Source: Thalassobacillus pellis
GTDB lineage: Bacteria; Bacillota; Bacilli; Bacillales; Halobacillaceae
Length of the DNA: 64,000 bases
NCBI RefSeq assembly: GCF_016908295.1
Contig: NZ_JAFBDO010000002.1
Coordinates: 372,001-436,000, forward strand
Direction: 5' to 3'
Positions 28,374 through 37,111 of this stretch are shown piece after piece. The translations under genes and the position numbers were made by a program. Below the pieces are notes generated by a model, which was not told where the DNA came from, did no database searches, and saw nothing but the letters and a program-made list of their open reading frames with translations. Numbering within the stretch: position 1 is the stretch's first letter; each line of letters starts with the position of its first letter.

Positions 28374-29627
28374 TTATGCTTTTTTCAAGTTATGGAAAAG
28401 TAATTCAAAGCCTTTCTTAACCGCCCTTGTCCTCACGGTTTCTCTTCCTCCCGCAAACTGGAATTTTTTTGTAATCGGCTCTTGTTCCCCCATCTGCAGA
28501 CTAATATAAACAGTACCAGGATCTTTGCCTTCACTGGTTTCTGGTCCGGCAACACCAGTGAAACTAATGGCAATATCTGAGTTTACTAGACTCTGGGCGT
28601 TCAAAGCCATAGCACTGGCACACTCTTCACTAACTGTTCCATATTTTTTGATAAGAAAACTTGGAACTTTTAACATTTCCTTTTTCATATCGGCAGAATA
28701 GGCAATAACCCCGCCGTGACAGATTTTTGAAGCTCCAGGTATAGAAACGATTTGTTCGATGAACCTTCCCCCTGTCAGACTTTCGGCTGCTGTAACTGTT
28801 TTATTGTTAGAGGTTAATAGCTCAACTACTTTCTCCTGAATTGTAATTTCATCAGAGCCATAGTAAAATTCACCGACCCTGCTCAAAATTCTGTTTTTTA
28901 CTGTTTTAATCTTTTTTTCTGCTGTCCTTCTTGAATCAGCTTTTGCCGTAATACGCAGTCCCACTTCCCCTTCACTGGCAAGCGGGGCTAAAGTAGGGTT
29001 CGTTTGTTTTTGAATAATATCATAGAGTTCGTGTTCCAATTGGGACTCTCCGATACCGATGAAACGGAGCATTTCTGAAACAATTTCTGTTTCAAGACCA
29101 AACTGTTCACTGAAATGAGGCAGCACATGATTTTCCATCAGATGTTTCATTTCTCCAGGGACCCCCGGAAGGAAAACCCATACCACACCTTCATGATGAA
29201 CAATCATACCAGGAGCCATCCCCTCATGGTTCTGTAACACAATCGAATCGCGAAAGACCAGTGACTGCCGGCGATTATTCGGGGACATGGTTCTGTTATT
29301 ACGATCATAAAAACTCTCTATCCGTTCCATACTGGCTTTATCTTCCACCAATTCACGGCCAAACAACAGTTTAGCTGCATCTCTTGTCATATCATCTTCT
29401 GTAGGTCCAAGACCGCCAGTCACTATGATCACATCAGACCTGTGCTGGGACTCACGGAACTGAGCAGCACAGCGATCAAGGTTATCACCCACAACGCTAT
29501 GGTAATAGACATTTATTCCTTGAGCAGCAAGCCTGGAAGAAATCCATTGTGCATTCGTGTTGGCGATTTGCCCAAGCAGCAACTCTGTTCCCACTCCGAT
29601 GATCTCAGCCTTCACTGTTCGTTTCAT
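28374..29627 (-). CDS. cinA: CinA, competence/damage-inducible protein
   Basis: A 417-residue two-domain protein. The N-terminal MoaB/COG1058 pyrophosphatase-like domain has IGVGTELLLGQIANTNA and VTGGLGPTEDDMTRD. The C-terminal nicotinamide-nucleotide amidase-like domain contains TAAESLTGGRF and TGVAGP. It is thought to function in pyridine-nucleotide recycling and is co-expressed with recA in competence in some species. Its start overlaps the pgsA stop by 4 bp. Confidence 0.95.
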   Translation of the reverse strand: MKRTVKAEIIGVGTELLLGQIANTNAQWISSRLAAQGINVYYHSVVGDNLDRCAAQFRESQHRSDVIIVTGGLGPTEDDMTRDAAKLLFGRELVEDKASMERIESFYDRNNRTMSPNNRRQSLVFRDSIVLQNHEGMAPGMIVHHEGVVWVFLPGVPGEMKHLMENHVLPHFSEQFGLETEIVSEMLRFIGIGESQLEHELYDIIQKQTNPTLAPLASEGEVGLRITAKADSRRTAEKKIKTVKNRILSRVGEFYYGSDEITIQEKVVELLTSNNKTVTAAESLTGGRFIEQIVSIPGASKICHGGVIAYSADMKKEMLKVPSFLIKKYGTVSEECASAMALNAQSLVNSDIAISFTGVAGPETSEGKDPGTVYISLQMGEQEPITKKFQFAGGRETVRTRAVKKGFELLFHNLKKA

Positions 29628-30202
29628 TTAGAATCCCTCATCACATGCCAGTTTTTCGCAAAGTAGTCAAACCCGGAAACAACCGTAATGATCATGGCAG
29701 CATACAAAGTAATTATTCCAAGTGGAAAACCTACGAATGCAAAAGGCCAATTATGAAGCAGCAGCAAAGATATTGCAACGATTTGCAGAGTGGTTTTCAA
29801 TTTACCCATCTGACTTGCTGCAAGTACCATCCCTTCTCCGGCAGCAACGAGACGCAGGCCAGTGACAGCAAATTCACGACTGATAATAATAATAACAATC
29901 CAGGCCGGAGCAAGCCCCTGTTCAACCAATAAAATCAATGCTGCTGATACTAGAAGTTTATCAGCCAGAGGATCTAAAAATTTCCCCAGATTGGTTACAA
30001 GATTATGTTTCCTTGCATAATAACCATCAATCCAGTCAGTTGTGGAAGCTATGATGAATAAAAGTGCTCCTGCCAAATGGGCATACGGTAAATCCCGCTC
30101 CCCCATTTCAATGGTGCCCCAGTTAAATGGGGCACTCATCAAAACAATAAAAATCGGTATAAGTAAAATGCGTGAAATGGTAATTCTGTTTGGTATGTTC
30201 AA
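29624..30202 (-). CDS. pgsA: CDP-diacylglycerol-glycerol-3-phosphate 3-phosphatidyltransferase
   Basis: A 192-residue integral membrane enzyme making phosphatidylglycerolphosphate. The CDP-alcohol phosphotransferase signature is complete: DWIDGYYAR, then G, FLDPLAD (about 56-83) with the four metal-binding Asp residues. Several hydrophobic helices follow. It lies between the RodZ-like gene and cinA and is translationally coupled to cinA by an ATGA overlap. Confidence 0.97.
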   Translation of the reverse strand: MNIPNRITISRILLIPIFIVLMSAPFNWGTIEMGERDLPYAHLAGALLFIIASTTDWIDGYYARKHNLVTNLGKFLDPLADKLLVSAALILLVEQGLAPAWIVIIIISREFAVTGLRLVAAGEGMVLAASQMGKLKTTLQIVAISLLLLHNWPFAFVGFPLGIITLYAAMIITVVSGFDYFAKNWHVMRDSK

Positions 30203-30269
30203 CTTTTCTCACTCCTATTTATTACTATGACAATAAAGGATTATTGCAATATATGCCTTAAAAAGAAAG

Positions 30270-30344
30270 AAAGCTGTTCCAAAATGGCATGATGTGTGAC
30301 AGGAGGGATGTCCTCCTGTCTATACAAACTTTCGGAACAGCTTT
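30270..30344 (-). terminator. Nested hairpin terminator at the end of the RodZ-like gene
   Basis: An 11-bp outer stem (AAAGCTGTTCC, 30270-30280, with 30334-30344) encloses a perfect 9-bp inner stem (GACAGGAGG, 30298-30306, with 30312-30320). On the minus strand the outer stem is followed by TTTCTTTTT. The last stop-codon base of the upstream gene lies in it. Confidence 0.75.
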
Positions 30345-31288
30345 TATTCAGTTACATTGAATAATAATTTCTGCGACATATTATCTTGTGGCGGCAGAGG
30401 ATATTCAACTGCCTTTCCATTAATTTTAATTTTAGTAGCCGGGGTATAGCCGACTTTTAAATAAAACTGCTTTTTCCCGGAAAGGTCAACCTCTATCGGG
30501 GAATCTGATTTTCCGTAATTAGCACTTGGAATTATCGGTTCTCCATCAGCAGATTGTTTTACTTCGAGGTAAGATTCGCCTGCTAATTCAATTGACAGGT
30601 TGATTTTATCTGCATTAGAAACCTCGAGGGTGTGCTGTGGGAAGCTGCCACTTCCTGTCTCTGTTACCTTAATGGACATTTCTGGTTTCTCCTCTTCAGG
30701 AGATGTCTCTTTGTTATCCGATTTTTCATTTTTGTTTTGTTCTTCCTTATTATTCTTATCATCTGAGGCCTGTTCTTGTCCAGAATCAGAGGTTCCGCCT
30801 TGATTTTCCTCACCAACGGAATCGTCAATAATGAATTCATCTCCGCTGTCACCGTCATTTGGCTGATTGTTTTTTTCCGCCCCTGAATTAAGTTCCCTTA
30901 AGAAAAACCATAAAGCAAATAATATTACAATTACAAGGAAGATTGTGATGATCGTTGGAAACAGCTTCGAAAAACCGCCTCCACCTCCTGAAGATGATTG
31001 TTCTTTCGCACGCTGCATTCGACTATAAGTAATTGTACTATCTTCTGAGGAAGAAGGAAGTTCACTCTTATGTTCTTCCATGATAATATCAGGATCCAGC
31101 CCTACCGCAGCTGCATATTCCCGTATAAAAGCCCTGGCATAGAAAGTGCCTGGAAGTACACTGTGATCTCCATTTTCGATTGCCTGAAGATAGCGTTTTT
31201 GTATTTTCGTTACCTGTTGGACGTCTTCTAATGATAATTCTTTGGCGTCTCGCGCCTGTTTCAGGCGGTTACCAAGATCAAGCTCCAT
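30344..31288 (-). CDS. ymfM: RodZ-like helix-turn-helix membrane protein (YmfM)
   Basis: A 314-residue type II membrane protein. The N-terminal cytoplasmic HTH domain (about 1-75; LGNRLKQARDAKELSLEDV, GTFYARAFIREYA) is followed by a linker and one transmembrane helix at about 108-130. A low-complexity acidic/Asn region spans about 135-200, and a beta-rich extracytoplasmic DUF4115-like domain completes it. RodZ proteins link MreB to the cell-wall elongation machinery. It lies between ymfK and pgsA, as in B. subtilis. Confidence 0.92.
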   Translation of the reverse strand: MELDLGNRLKQARDAKELSLEDVQQVTKIQKRYLQAIENGDHSVLPGTFYARAFIREYAAAVGLDPDIIMEEHKSELPSSSEDSTITYSRMQRAKEQSSSGGGGGFSKLFPTIITIFLVIVILFALWFFLRELNSGAEKNNQPNDGDSGDEFIIDDSVGEENQGGTSDSGQEQASDDKNNKEEQNKNEKSDNKETSPEEEKPEMSIKVTETGSGSFPQHTLEVSNADKINLSIELAGESYLEVKQSADGEPIIPSANYGKSDSPIEVDLSGKKQFYLKVGYTPATKIKINGKAVEYPLPPQDNMSQKLLFNVTE

Positions 31289-31308
31289 CTATAACACCAT
31301 CCAATATT

Positions 31309-32100
31309 TTAAAAATCAAACATAGAAAAACCGTCGTTTGGAGACAGCTCCGGTTTTTCAACGGTATCATACTTTATTTCTTCATCCTCGTTATTTCGCA
31401 GTTCAATGATATAGTCGAAGTCTTCCATTTTATACTCCGATTCCTGAACGAATACATCCGGGTGTTCCACTACTTTTGTAGCAGGAAGACGCATGATTTC
31501 TCTAACCAATTGCCAATGCTTTTCGTTTGCTCTTCTGGTGGATACAATCCCATCAATGATATAGAGCGTGTCTTCACTGTATTCTTCTTCTATTAGCTGA
31601 CTGCGAATGGTCTGCTTCAGTAAGGTACTAGATACAAAAAGCCACCGCTTATTGGCACAGACACTGGATGCTACGATTGATTCGGTTTTCCCAACGCGCG
31701 GCATTCCCCTGATGCCAACAAGCTTATGGCCTTCTTTCATAAACAATTCAGCCATAAAATCCACCAAAAGACCCAGATCCTCACGAATGAATCTGAACGT
31801 CTTACGGTCATCCACATCACTATGTATGTATCTTCCGTGTCTGACAGCAAGTGTATCCCTAAGCTTCGGCCTTCTAAGTTTTGTTATTTTAATGGTATCC
31901 ATTGTTTTTAAAATCGATTTCAGTCGATCGATTTGTTCTTCATTTTTACACAATAACAGCATACCCCGGTGCGAATTTTCCACACCATTTATGGTGATGA
32001 TATTGATTGCCAGCATTCCAAGCAGCGATGAAATGTCACCCAATAGTCCCGGGCGATTATATTGAATTTCGTATTCCAAATACCACTCTTTTTTTTCCAT
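31309..32100 (-). CDS. ymfK: YmfK-type protein: ACT-like domain plus P-loop ATPase-like region
   Basis: A 263-residue DUF3388-family protein of unknown function. The N-terminal 75 residues look like an ACT ligand-binding domain (YNRPGLLGDISSLLGM, TINGVENSHRG). A Walker A-like GMPRVGKTES starts near 132, and LYIIDGIVS near 180 could be a Walker B-like strand. No signal peptide or membrane segment. It lies between ymfJ and the RodZ-like gene. A regulatory ATPase sensing a small molecule is an inference; the domain assignments should be tested by structure prediction. Confidence 0.85.
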   Translation of the reverse strand: MEKKEWYLEYEIQYNRPGLLGDISSLLGMLAINIITINGVENSHRGMLLLCKNEEQIDRLKSILKTMDTIKITKLRRPKLRDTLAVRHGRYIHSDVDDRKTFRFIREDLGLLVDFMAELFMKEGHKLVGIRGMPRVGKTESIVASSVCANKRWLFVSSTLLKQTIRSQLIEEEYSEDTLYIIDGIVSTRRANEKHWQLVREIMRLPATKVVEHPDVFVQESEYKMEDFDYIIELRNNEDEEIKYDTVEKPELSPNDGFSMFDF

Positions 32101-32274
32101 AATACAACTCCTCTGGAAAAATATTATGTAGAAAGTCGTATTCCCTCATTTTAAGCTCTTCTCTTATAATAAATGATTTTAATATATTAGAAAAGGAGGG
32201 AATGTATATTTCGACTAGTTCCGCATTTAGTCCCATTTAAAACGCAATTTATGGATAATTCGACAATAATTAAC

Positions 32275-32307
32275 AAAAGTCGCGCAAACTAATGGCGCGA
32301 CTTTTGT
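32275..32307 (-). terminator. Intrinsic terminator after ymfJ
   Basis: AAAAGTCGCGC (32275-32285) pairs perfectly with 32295-32305 around a 9-nt loop, ending in a T run on both strands. Confidence 0.88.
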
Positions 32308-32320
32308 CTTATGAATGATT

Positions 32321-32581
32321 TTATTGTTGGGTGCCTTCGCTTTGAACAAGCTTAACCATCATGTTTGCAATAGCATGTTGTTCTTCTTTGTCTGCGACAT
32401 TCCAAAGGTCACGGAGCATTGCTTCCTGATCGTTCTTCGCGTCTACTTGTTTAGCTAAGTAACCACCTATTTCATAAGCAACCTCAGAAACGGCGTTTTG
32501 ATTCATCCCTTGTCCTTCTGCTTGATGAAGACGGTCACCTAAAAAGGACTTCCAGGAATCGAAATTATCCAGTACAGACAT
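32321..32581 (-). CDS. ymfJ: DUF3243 protein YmfJ
   Basis: An 86-residue small soluble protein starting MSVLDNFDSWKSFLGDRL, with a second conserved segment MLRDLWNVADKEEQHAIANMMVKLV. Function unknown. It resembles the short YmfJ protein at the same place in B. subtilis. AAAGGAGG precedes the ATG, and it has its own terminator. Confidence 0.93.
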   Translation of the reverse strand: MSVLDNFDSWKSFLGDRLHQAEGQGMNQNAVSEVAYEIGGYLAKQVDAKNDQEAMLRDLWNVADKEEQHAIANMMVKLVQSEGTQQ

Positions 32582-32673
32582 GTTTTTTCCTCCTTTAATT
32601 AAAATACACCCTTAGTTTGAGAAAAATGGCAAATATTATACACAAAAGAAGGATTAGGAGAAAAAATATCATG

Positions 32674-33393
32674 TCAGCACCAGGCTCCGTCTATTTTAAT
32701 GATTTCACCACGTATATAACTGGCTTTTTCAGACATTAGGAAAGATGCCAAAGCTGCAATTTCTTCCGGCAATCCAGGACGCCCGCTTGGGATGCTCTCA
32801 ATAATTGCAGCTTTCTCTTCCTCATTAAAAATGTTATTCATTTTTGTTTCAATATAGCCTGGACCTATGCCATTCACAGAAACGTTACTCGTGGCTGCTT
32901 CCTTTGCCAAGGCTTTGACAAAGCTGTCCTGTGCACCTTTAACCGAGCTGTATAAAACCTCCATGCTGGCACCGACACTTCCCCAGACAGAAGAGATTAC
33001 CAGTATGTGGCCGCCTTTGCGCTGAATCATTCCAGGAAGAAGATGCCTGGTCACCAGCCAAGGGGTTTTTACATGAAGATGATACAGCCTATCCATAACT
33101 TCTTCGTCCATATCTTGGAATAATCCATAAACACTTGCCCCGCCGGCAAACACAACGGCATCTATTTGGATAAAAAGTTCGCCAATAAAACCTGTGATGC
33201 CGGCAGAGGTGGTCAGGTCTGCCTGAATGGCGCCAAGCCACTGTTCATTGCTTATTTCTGTTTGCAGATCATTTACTGCTTTTCTATTATGGAAGTATTG
33301 TAAAAGAACCCTCTTTCCATCCTTTATCAATTGCCGGACGATCGCTTTTCCGATATCTCCACTGGCTCCTATTACAAGAACATTAGCTGTCAC
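32674..33393 (-). CDS. ymfI: Short-chain reductase YmfI (EF-P 5-aminopentanone reductase)
   Basis: A 239-residue SDR with the NAD(P) motif GASGDIGKA (8-16), catalytic Ser in ISSVWGS, and YSSVKGA providing Tyr and Lys. In B. subtilis YmfI reduces the 5-aminopentanone on Lys32 of elongation factor P to 5-aminopentanol, the form needed for swarming and polyproline translation. Here it follows ymfH by 5 bp in the same ymfF-ymfH-ymfI cluster, supporting the specific name over a generic ketoreductase. Confidence 0.9.
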   Translation of the reverse strand: MTANVLVIGASGDIGKAIVRQLIKDGKRVLLQYFHNRKAVNDLQTEISNEQWLGAIQADLTTSAGITGFIGELFIQIDAVVFAGGASVYGLFQDMDEEVMDRLYHLHVKTPWLVTRHLLPGMIQRKGGHILVISSVWGSVGASMEVLYSSVKGAQDSFVKALAKEAATSNVSVNGIGPGYIETKMNNIFNEEEKAAIIESIPSGRPGLPEEIAALASFLMSEKASYIRGEIIKIDGAWC

Positions 33394-33398
33394 GTTAC

Positions 33399-34691
33399 TT
33401 ATCCTTGCTTAGATGGCTTGATTTGGAAAACGGCAATATGATCTTCCTGAATCCAGTTTTCCAGATATTCTTCCGCATCTTTTACAGTAAGGCTTTCAAT
33501 TTCAGGAAGGACATCAAAAAGATCTACGCCTAGCAAATGATATTGGGTGAACTGGTTAGCAATAAACTCCATGGAATTCATCGCTCGAAGGAATTGCCCG
33601 ATTTTTTTTCTTTTCATACGTTCGAAATCTTCTTCTGAAACCTTTTCTTCTCTCAATTGATGGAGCATTTCTTTAACTCTTTCAGCAAGTTTTTCAGGAT
33701 TTCTGGAGTCCCCTCCAAGAATGGTGAAGCCGAACTCTTTGTCAAGGTCTGTTTCAAAATGGAAGCTGTCATCAATTAAATCGCTATTATAAAGCTCCTC
33801 GTAAAATTCACCGCTCTTGGAAAAGTAATGGCCAAGTATCATGCTGGATAGCAGCTCTGCGCGTAAAATCTCTTTTCCACTCAAGCCCGATACTTTTTCC
33901 TTGATTCCGACCATACATTTAGATGTTGTCACCGGCATTTCGATGGAATTGAATTTTTTCGCTACTTCTGCTGGTTCTTCCGGATAGGATCTTCCAATTT
34001 CTGGTGAAGGGGAGAAGCTTTTCTGTCCCTGATTTTTTCTGACAAGTTCCATCATTTCTGTCGGTTCAATATTGCCTGCTATGAACAATGTCATGTTAGA
34101 TGGATGATAGAACGTTTCATAGCATGTATACAAATCTTCCTTGGTAATTTCCTGAATGGATTCTACCGTCCCGGCAATATCTACTCGAACCGGATGTTTA
34201 TGATACAGACTTTGAATGGTACCAAAAAATGACCGCCAGTCCGCCTGGTCATCATACATGCGAATTTCCTGTGCGATAATACCTTTCTCTTTTTCTACTG
34301 ACTGGTCAGAGAAGTATGGATCCTGAACAAAATCCAGCAAAGTGGTCACGTTTTTTTCAATTTGGTTTGTTGCAGAAAACAGATAAGCTGTTTTTGTAAA
34401 GGAAGTAAACGCATTTGCGGATGCACCTTGTTTAGTGAAGTCCTGAAATACATCCCTATCTTCCTTTTCAAACAGTTTATGTTCAAGAAAGTGAGCGATT
34501 CCCTCAGGTACTGTTACAGTTTCATTGCTGCCTATTGGAATGAATGTCTGGTCAATTGATCCGTAATTCGTTGCAAAAATGCCATAGGTTTTAGCCATTT
34601 CCGGTTTGGAAAGCAAAAACACCTTCAAACCATTATCAAGTGTTTCTGTATAAATTTTTTCTTTCATTTGTTCATATACTAATTCTTCCAT
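33399..34691 (-). CDS. ymfH: M16-family zinc protease YmfH, EF-P modification associated
   Basis: A 430-residue pitrilysin-family protein retaining the inverted zinc motif HFLEH (about 67-71) and a downstream Glu region. It pairs with YmfF, which lacks the motif, as in heterodimeric processing-peptidase-like enzymes. In B. subtilis ymfF and ymfH are needed for proper EF-P 5-aminopentanol modification, mechanism unknown. The start is adjacent to the ymfF stop. Confidence 0.93.
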   Translation of the reverse strand: MEELVYEQMKEKIYTETLDNGLKVFLLSKPEMAKTYGIFATNYGSIDQTFIPIGSNETVTVPEGIAHFLEHKLFEKEDRDVFQDFTKQGASANAFTSFTKTAYLFSATNQIEKNVTTLLDFVQDPYFSDQSVEKEKGIIAQEIRMYDDQADWRSFFGTIQSLYHKHPVRVDIAGTVESIQEITKEDLYTCYETFYHPSNMTLFIAGNIEPTEMMELVRKNQGQKSFSPSPEIGRSYPEEPAEVAKKFNSIEMPVTTSKCMVGIKEKVSGLSGKEILRAELLSSMILGHYFSKSGEFYEELYNSDLIDDSFHFETDLDKEFGFTILGGDSRNPEKLAERVKEMLHQLREEKVSEEDFERMKRKKIGQFLRAMNSMEFIANQFTQYHLLGVDLFDVLPEIESLTVKDAEEYLENWIQEDHIAVFQIKPSKQG

Positions 34692-35981
34692 TTATTGTTC
34701 TCCCCCTTCTTTCCTGCTGGTCAGGAAGTAAATGGTGTCAAGTTCCAGTTTGCTTGCCACATCGGCCACTTCTTTATGGGTTACTTTTCGGATGCGGTCA
34801 ATCAATTCCTCTGCTTCAATCTGATGCTTAGAGAGCACCTGGTGGTAGAGAATTTCAATTAACCCTTGGGAATTATCCATGGTTTCTAATAGCTGGTTGA
34901 CGACGAGTTCTTTCGTCTGTTCTACTTCCTCTTCAGTAAAATCGCCTTTTTTCATAGCATCCATCTGTTCCAGGATGATGGTCTTCGCCTGGTCATAATT
35001 GTTCGGGTCAATCCCGCTGAAAACCAGCAGCAGACCTTTATGGCTCTCAAAGCGGGAAGCCGCATAATAGGCAAGGCTGTGTTTTTCTCTGACATTCATG
35101 AATAGTTTTGAACTTGGGAATCCGCCAAACAATCCATTGAAAATCTGGAGTGCATAGTAGTCCTCATCCCCGAATGTGGTATGGGTACGGAAGCCTAAAT
35201 GAAGTTTTCCCTGGTTCAAATCATCTTCCTCTATTATCTCTTTTGGCTCCTCTACATGCTTATGAGGGCTTTCTTGATCAACTGCTGTATTATCACCAGC
35301 TTCTCGAGTAAAGCAGCCATCAATCATTTCTTCTATCGCATCAGCTTCAAAATCTCCAATGACATAGACATCCAATAAGTCATTCGTGATGAAATGCTGG
35401 TAATATTCGTATAATTCTTTCGAATCCAGAGCTTTCAGGTCATCCAGATAACCATGGACATGCAGGGAATATGGCTCATCCTTACACATTTCATCGATCA
35501 AACGCATATTAGCATAGCTCATTTTTTCATCTTTAATGGAGGTGATTTTCTGTTCAAGTGTCTGTTTTTCCCTTGAGAAGATTTTTTCATCAAATGCGCC
35601 TTGCTCTACTTTTGGTTCAAAAATAACTTCATGAAAAAGCTCGAGTGCCTGCTTCAAAAGGGAAGTCTCCGTACGTAAATAAGCTTCGTTAGCAACTTCC
35701 ATCCGAAAGCTGATCACATGATTTTCGCCTTTTTTAGTACTGTCACTGCTTAATACCGTTCCATATAAATTTTCAAGGGCAGATTGCAGCGATCGGGCGG
35801 AAGGATGATTTTTTGTGGCTTTTTGTAAAACCATCGGCAATAATGCCCGCTTAGTCATCCACTCCTTTTTTAAATCTGATTTGAATTTCGCTACTATATT
35901 AATTGTCTTGTATTTTTTGCTTGGAAGGATATGTAACCTGTACCCTTGCTTTTCAACCATTTGTTCCTTGTTGACTTTCAT
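34692..35981 (-). CDS. ymfF: M16-like protein YmfF without zinc motif
   Basis: A 429-residue M16-family partner of YmfH. The position where HxxEH would stand (KKEWMTKRALLPMVL) lacks the ligands, so it is presumably non-catalytic and acts with YmfH. The start at 35981 is chosen because TAGGAGG lies 7 nt upstream. The ORF start further out includes that site. It is first of the ymfF-ymfH-ymfI group and follows the nup transporter terminator. Confidence 0.92.
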   Translation of the reverse strand: MKVNKEQMVEKQGYRLHILPSKKYKTINIVAKFKSDLKKEWMTKRALLPMVLQKATKNHPSARSLQSALENLYGTVLSSDSTKKGENHVISFRMEVANEAYLRTETSLLKQALELFHEVIFEPKVEQGAFDEKIFSREKQTLEQKITSIKDEKMSYANMRLIDEMCKDEPYSLHVHGYLDDLKALDSKELYEYYQHFITNDLLDVYVIGDFEADAIEEMIDGCFTREAGDNTAVDQESPHKHVEEPKEIIEEDDLNQGKLHLGFRTHTTFGDEDYYALQIFNGLFGGFPSSKLFMNVREKHSLAYYAASRFESHKGLLLVFSGIDPNNYDQAKTIILEQMDAMKKGDFTEEEVEQTKELVVNQLLETMDNSQGLIEILYHQVLSKHQIEAEELIDRIRKVTHKEVADVASKLELDTIYFLTSRKEGGEQ

Positions 35982-36096
35982 CTTCATACCTCCTAAGGGT
36001 TTTATCTGCATCACTTATTTTTTCTAACTTATCTATATTTATCCATCATGAATAGATGTTTCCATATCTTATCCTACGTGATAATAAAAGAAAAGT

Positions 36097-36133
36097 AAAA
36101 AAAATTCACCCGGGTTGTAAGTACCGGGTGAAT
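36097..36133 (-). terminator. Intrinsic terminator after nupQ
   Basis: A perfect 10-bp stem ATTCACCCGG (36104-36113) with 36124-36133, followed on the minus strand by T8. It ends the transporter operon. Confidence 0.9.
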
Positions 36134-36150
36134 AGCAGACGGGAGAAGAA

Positions 36151-37110
36151 TCACCGGCTGCCCTTGACATATGGGGTACCGATAGCTTTTGGTGCTTCTG
36201 CCCGTCCGATGACCCCCGCCAATGCCAGGATAGTAAGCAGGTATGGTGCAATCATCAAAAATACCTGGGGAACATCCTGCAACAGCGGGATACCCGAGCT
36301 GACGATACTCAAGCTCTGGGCAAAACCGAAAAACAATGCAGCTCCCATTGCGCCAAGCGGATGCCACTTCCCAAAGATGACAGCTGCTAAGGAGATGAAC
36401 CCCTGCCCGACTATCGTCGAATGGGAAAAGTTCAAGGCTATTGTCAAAGCGAAGACGGAACCTCCAAGTCCTCCCATCGCTCCAGAGATCATTACAGCTA
36501 TATAACGTGTTCTTGCAACATTAATTCCGTTCGTATCAGCCGCCATTGGGTGCTCACCGACAGACCTTAAACGGAGACCGAACGGGGTTTTATATAATAC
36601 AAACCAACCGACAAATGCCAGGAGAATGGCAAGATAGGATGTAAGATACATACCTGTGAAAAACAGCGGGCCGATAAACGGAATATCAGAAAGGATTGGA
36701 ATATCCATCGTATAAAATGGCCTTTCCACCATATCTGTCTGCCCTTTATCGTACCATTGTTTTGTCAGAAACAATCCCAGTCCAAGGGCCAGAAAGTTAA
36801 TCGCAACTCCACTGACGACCTGATCTGCACGAAAAGTTACCGACGCAATTGCATGGATAATGGAAAAGATTGACGACACAATCATCGCAACCAAAATGGA
36901 TATCCATGGGGTCCAATCACCCAGCATGTCATGAAACGTCAGATTAAAAACGATTCCTACAAAAGCACCCATGACCATAAGCCCTTCAAGCCCGATATTA
37001 ACAACTCCAGAGCGTTCACTGAATACTCCGCCTATGGCTGTGAAAATGAGAGGGGCTGAAAAAAATACTGCTGGTCCTATAACCGATTGCAATATATCAA
37101 AAAATCCCAT
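36151..37110 (-). CDS. nupQ: Nucleoside ABC transporter permease NupQ
   Basis: A 319-residue membrane permease of the BPD-transporter-2 family with about eight to ten hydrophobic segments. The typical ERSGVVNIGLEGLMVMGAFVG stretch lies near the N-terminus. With NupP and NupO it forms a guanosine/nucleoside importer of the BMP-dependent type (YufQ in B. subtilis). The 1-bp gap to nupP indicates coupling. Confidence 0.93.
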   Translation of the reverse strand: MGFFDILQSVIGPAVFFSAPLIFTAIGGVFSERSGVVNIGLEGLMVMGAFVGIVFNLTFHDMLGDWTPWISILVAMIVSSIFSIIHAIASVTFRADQVVSGVAINFLALGLGLFLTKQWYDKGQTDMVERPFYTMDIPILSDIPFIGPLFFTGMYLTSYLAILLAFVGWFVLYKTPFGLRLRSVGEHPMAADTNGINVARTRYIAVMISGAMGGLGGSVFALTIALNFSHSTIVGQGFISLAAVIFGKWHPLGAMGAALFFGFAQSLSIVSSGIPLLQDVPQVFLMIAPYLLTILALAGVIGRAEAPKAIGTPYVKGSR

Positions 37111-37111
37111 G

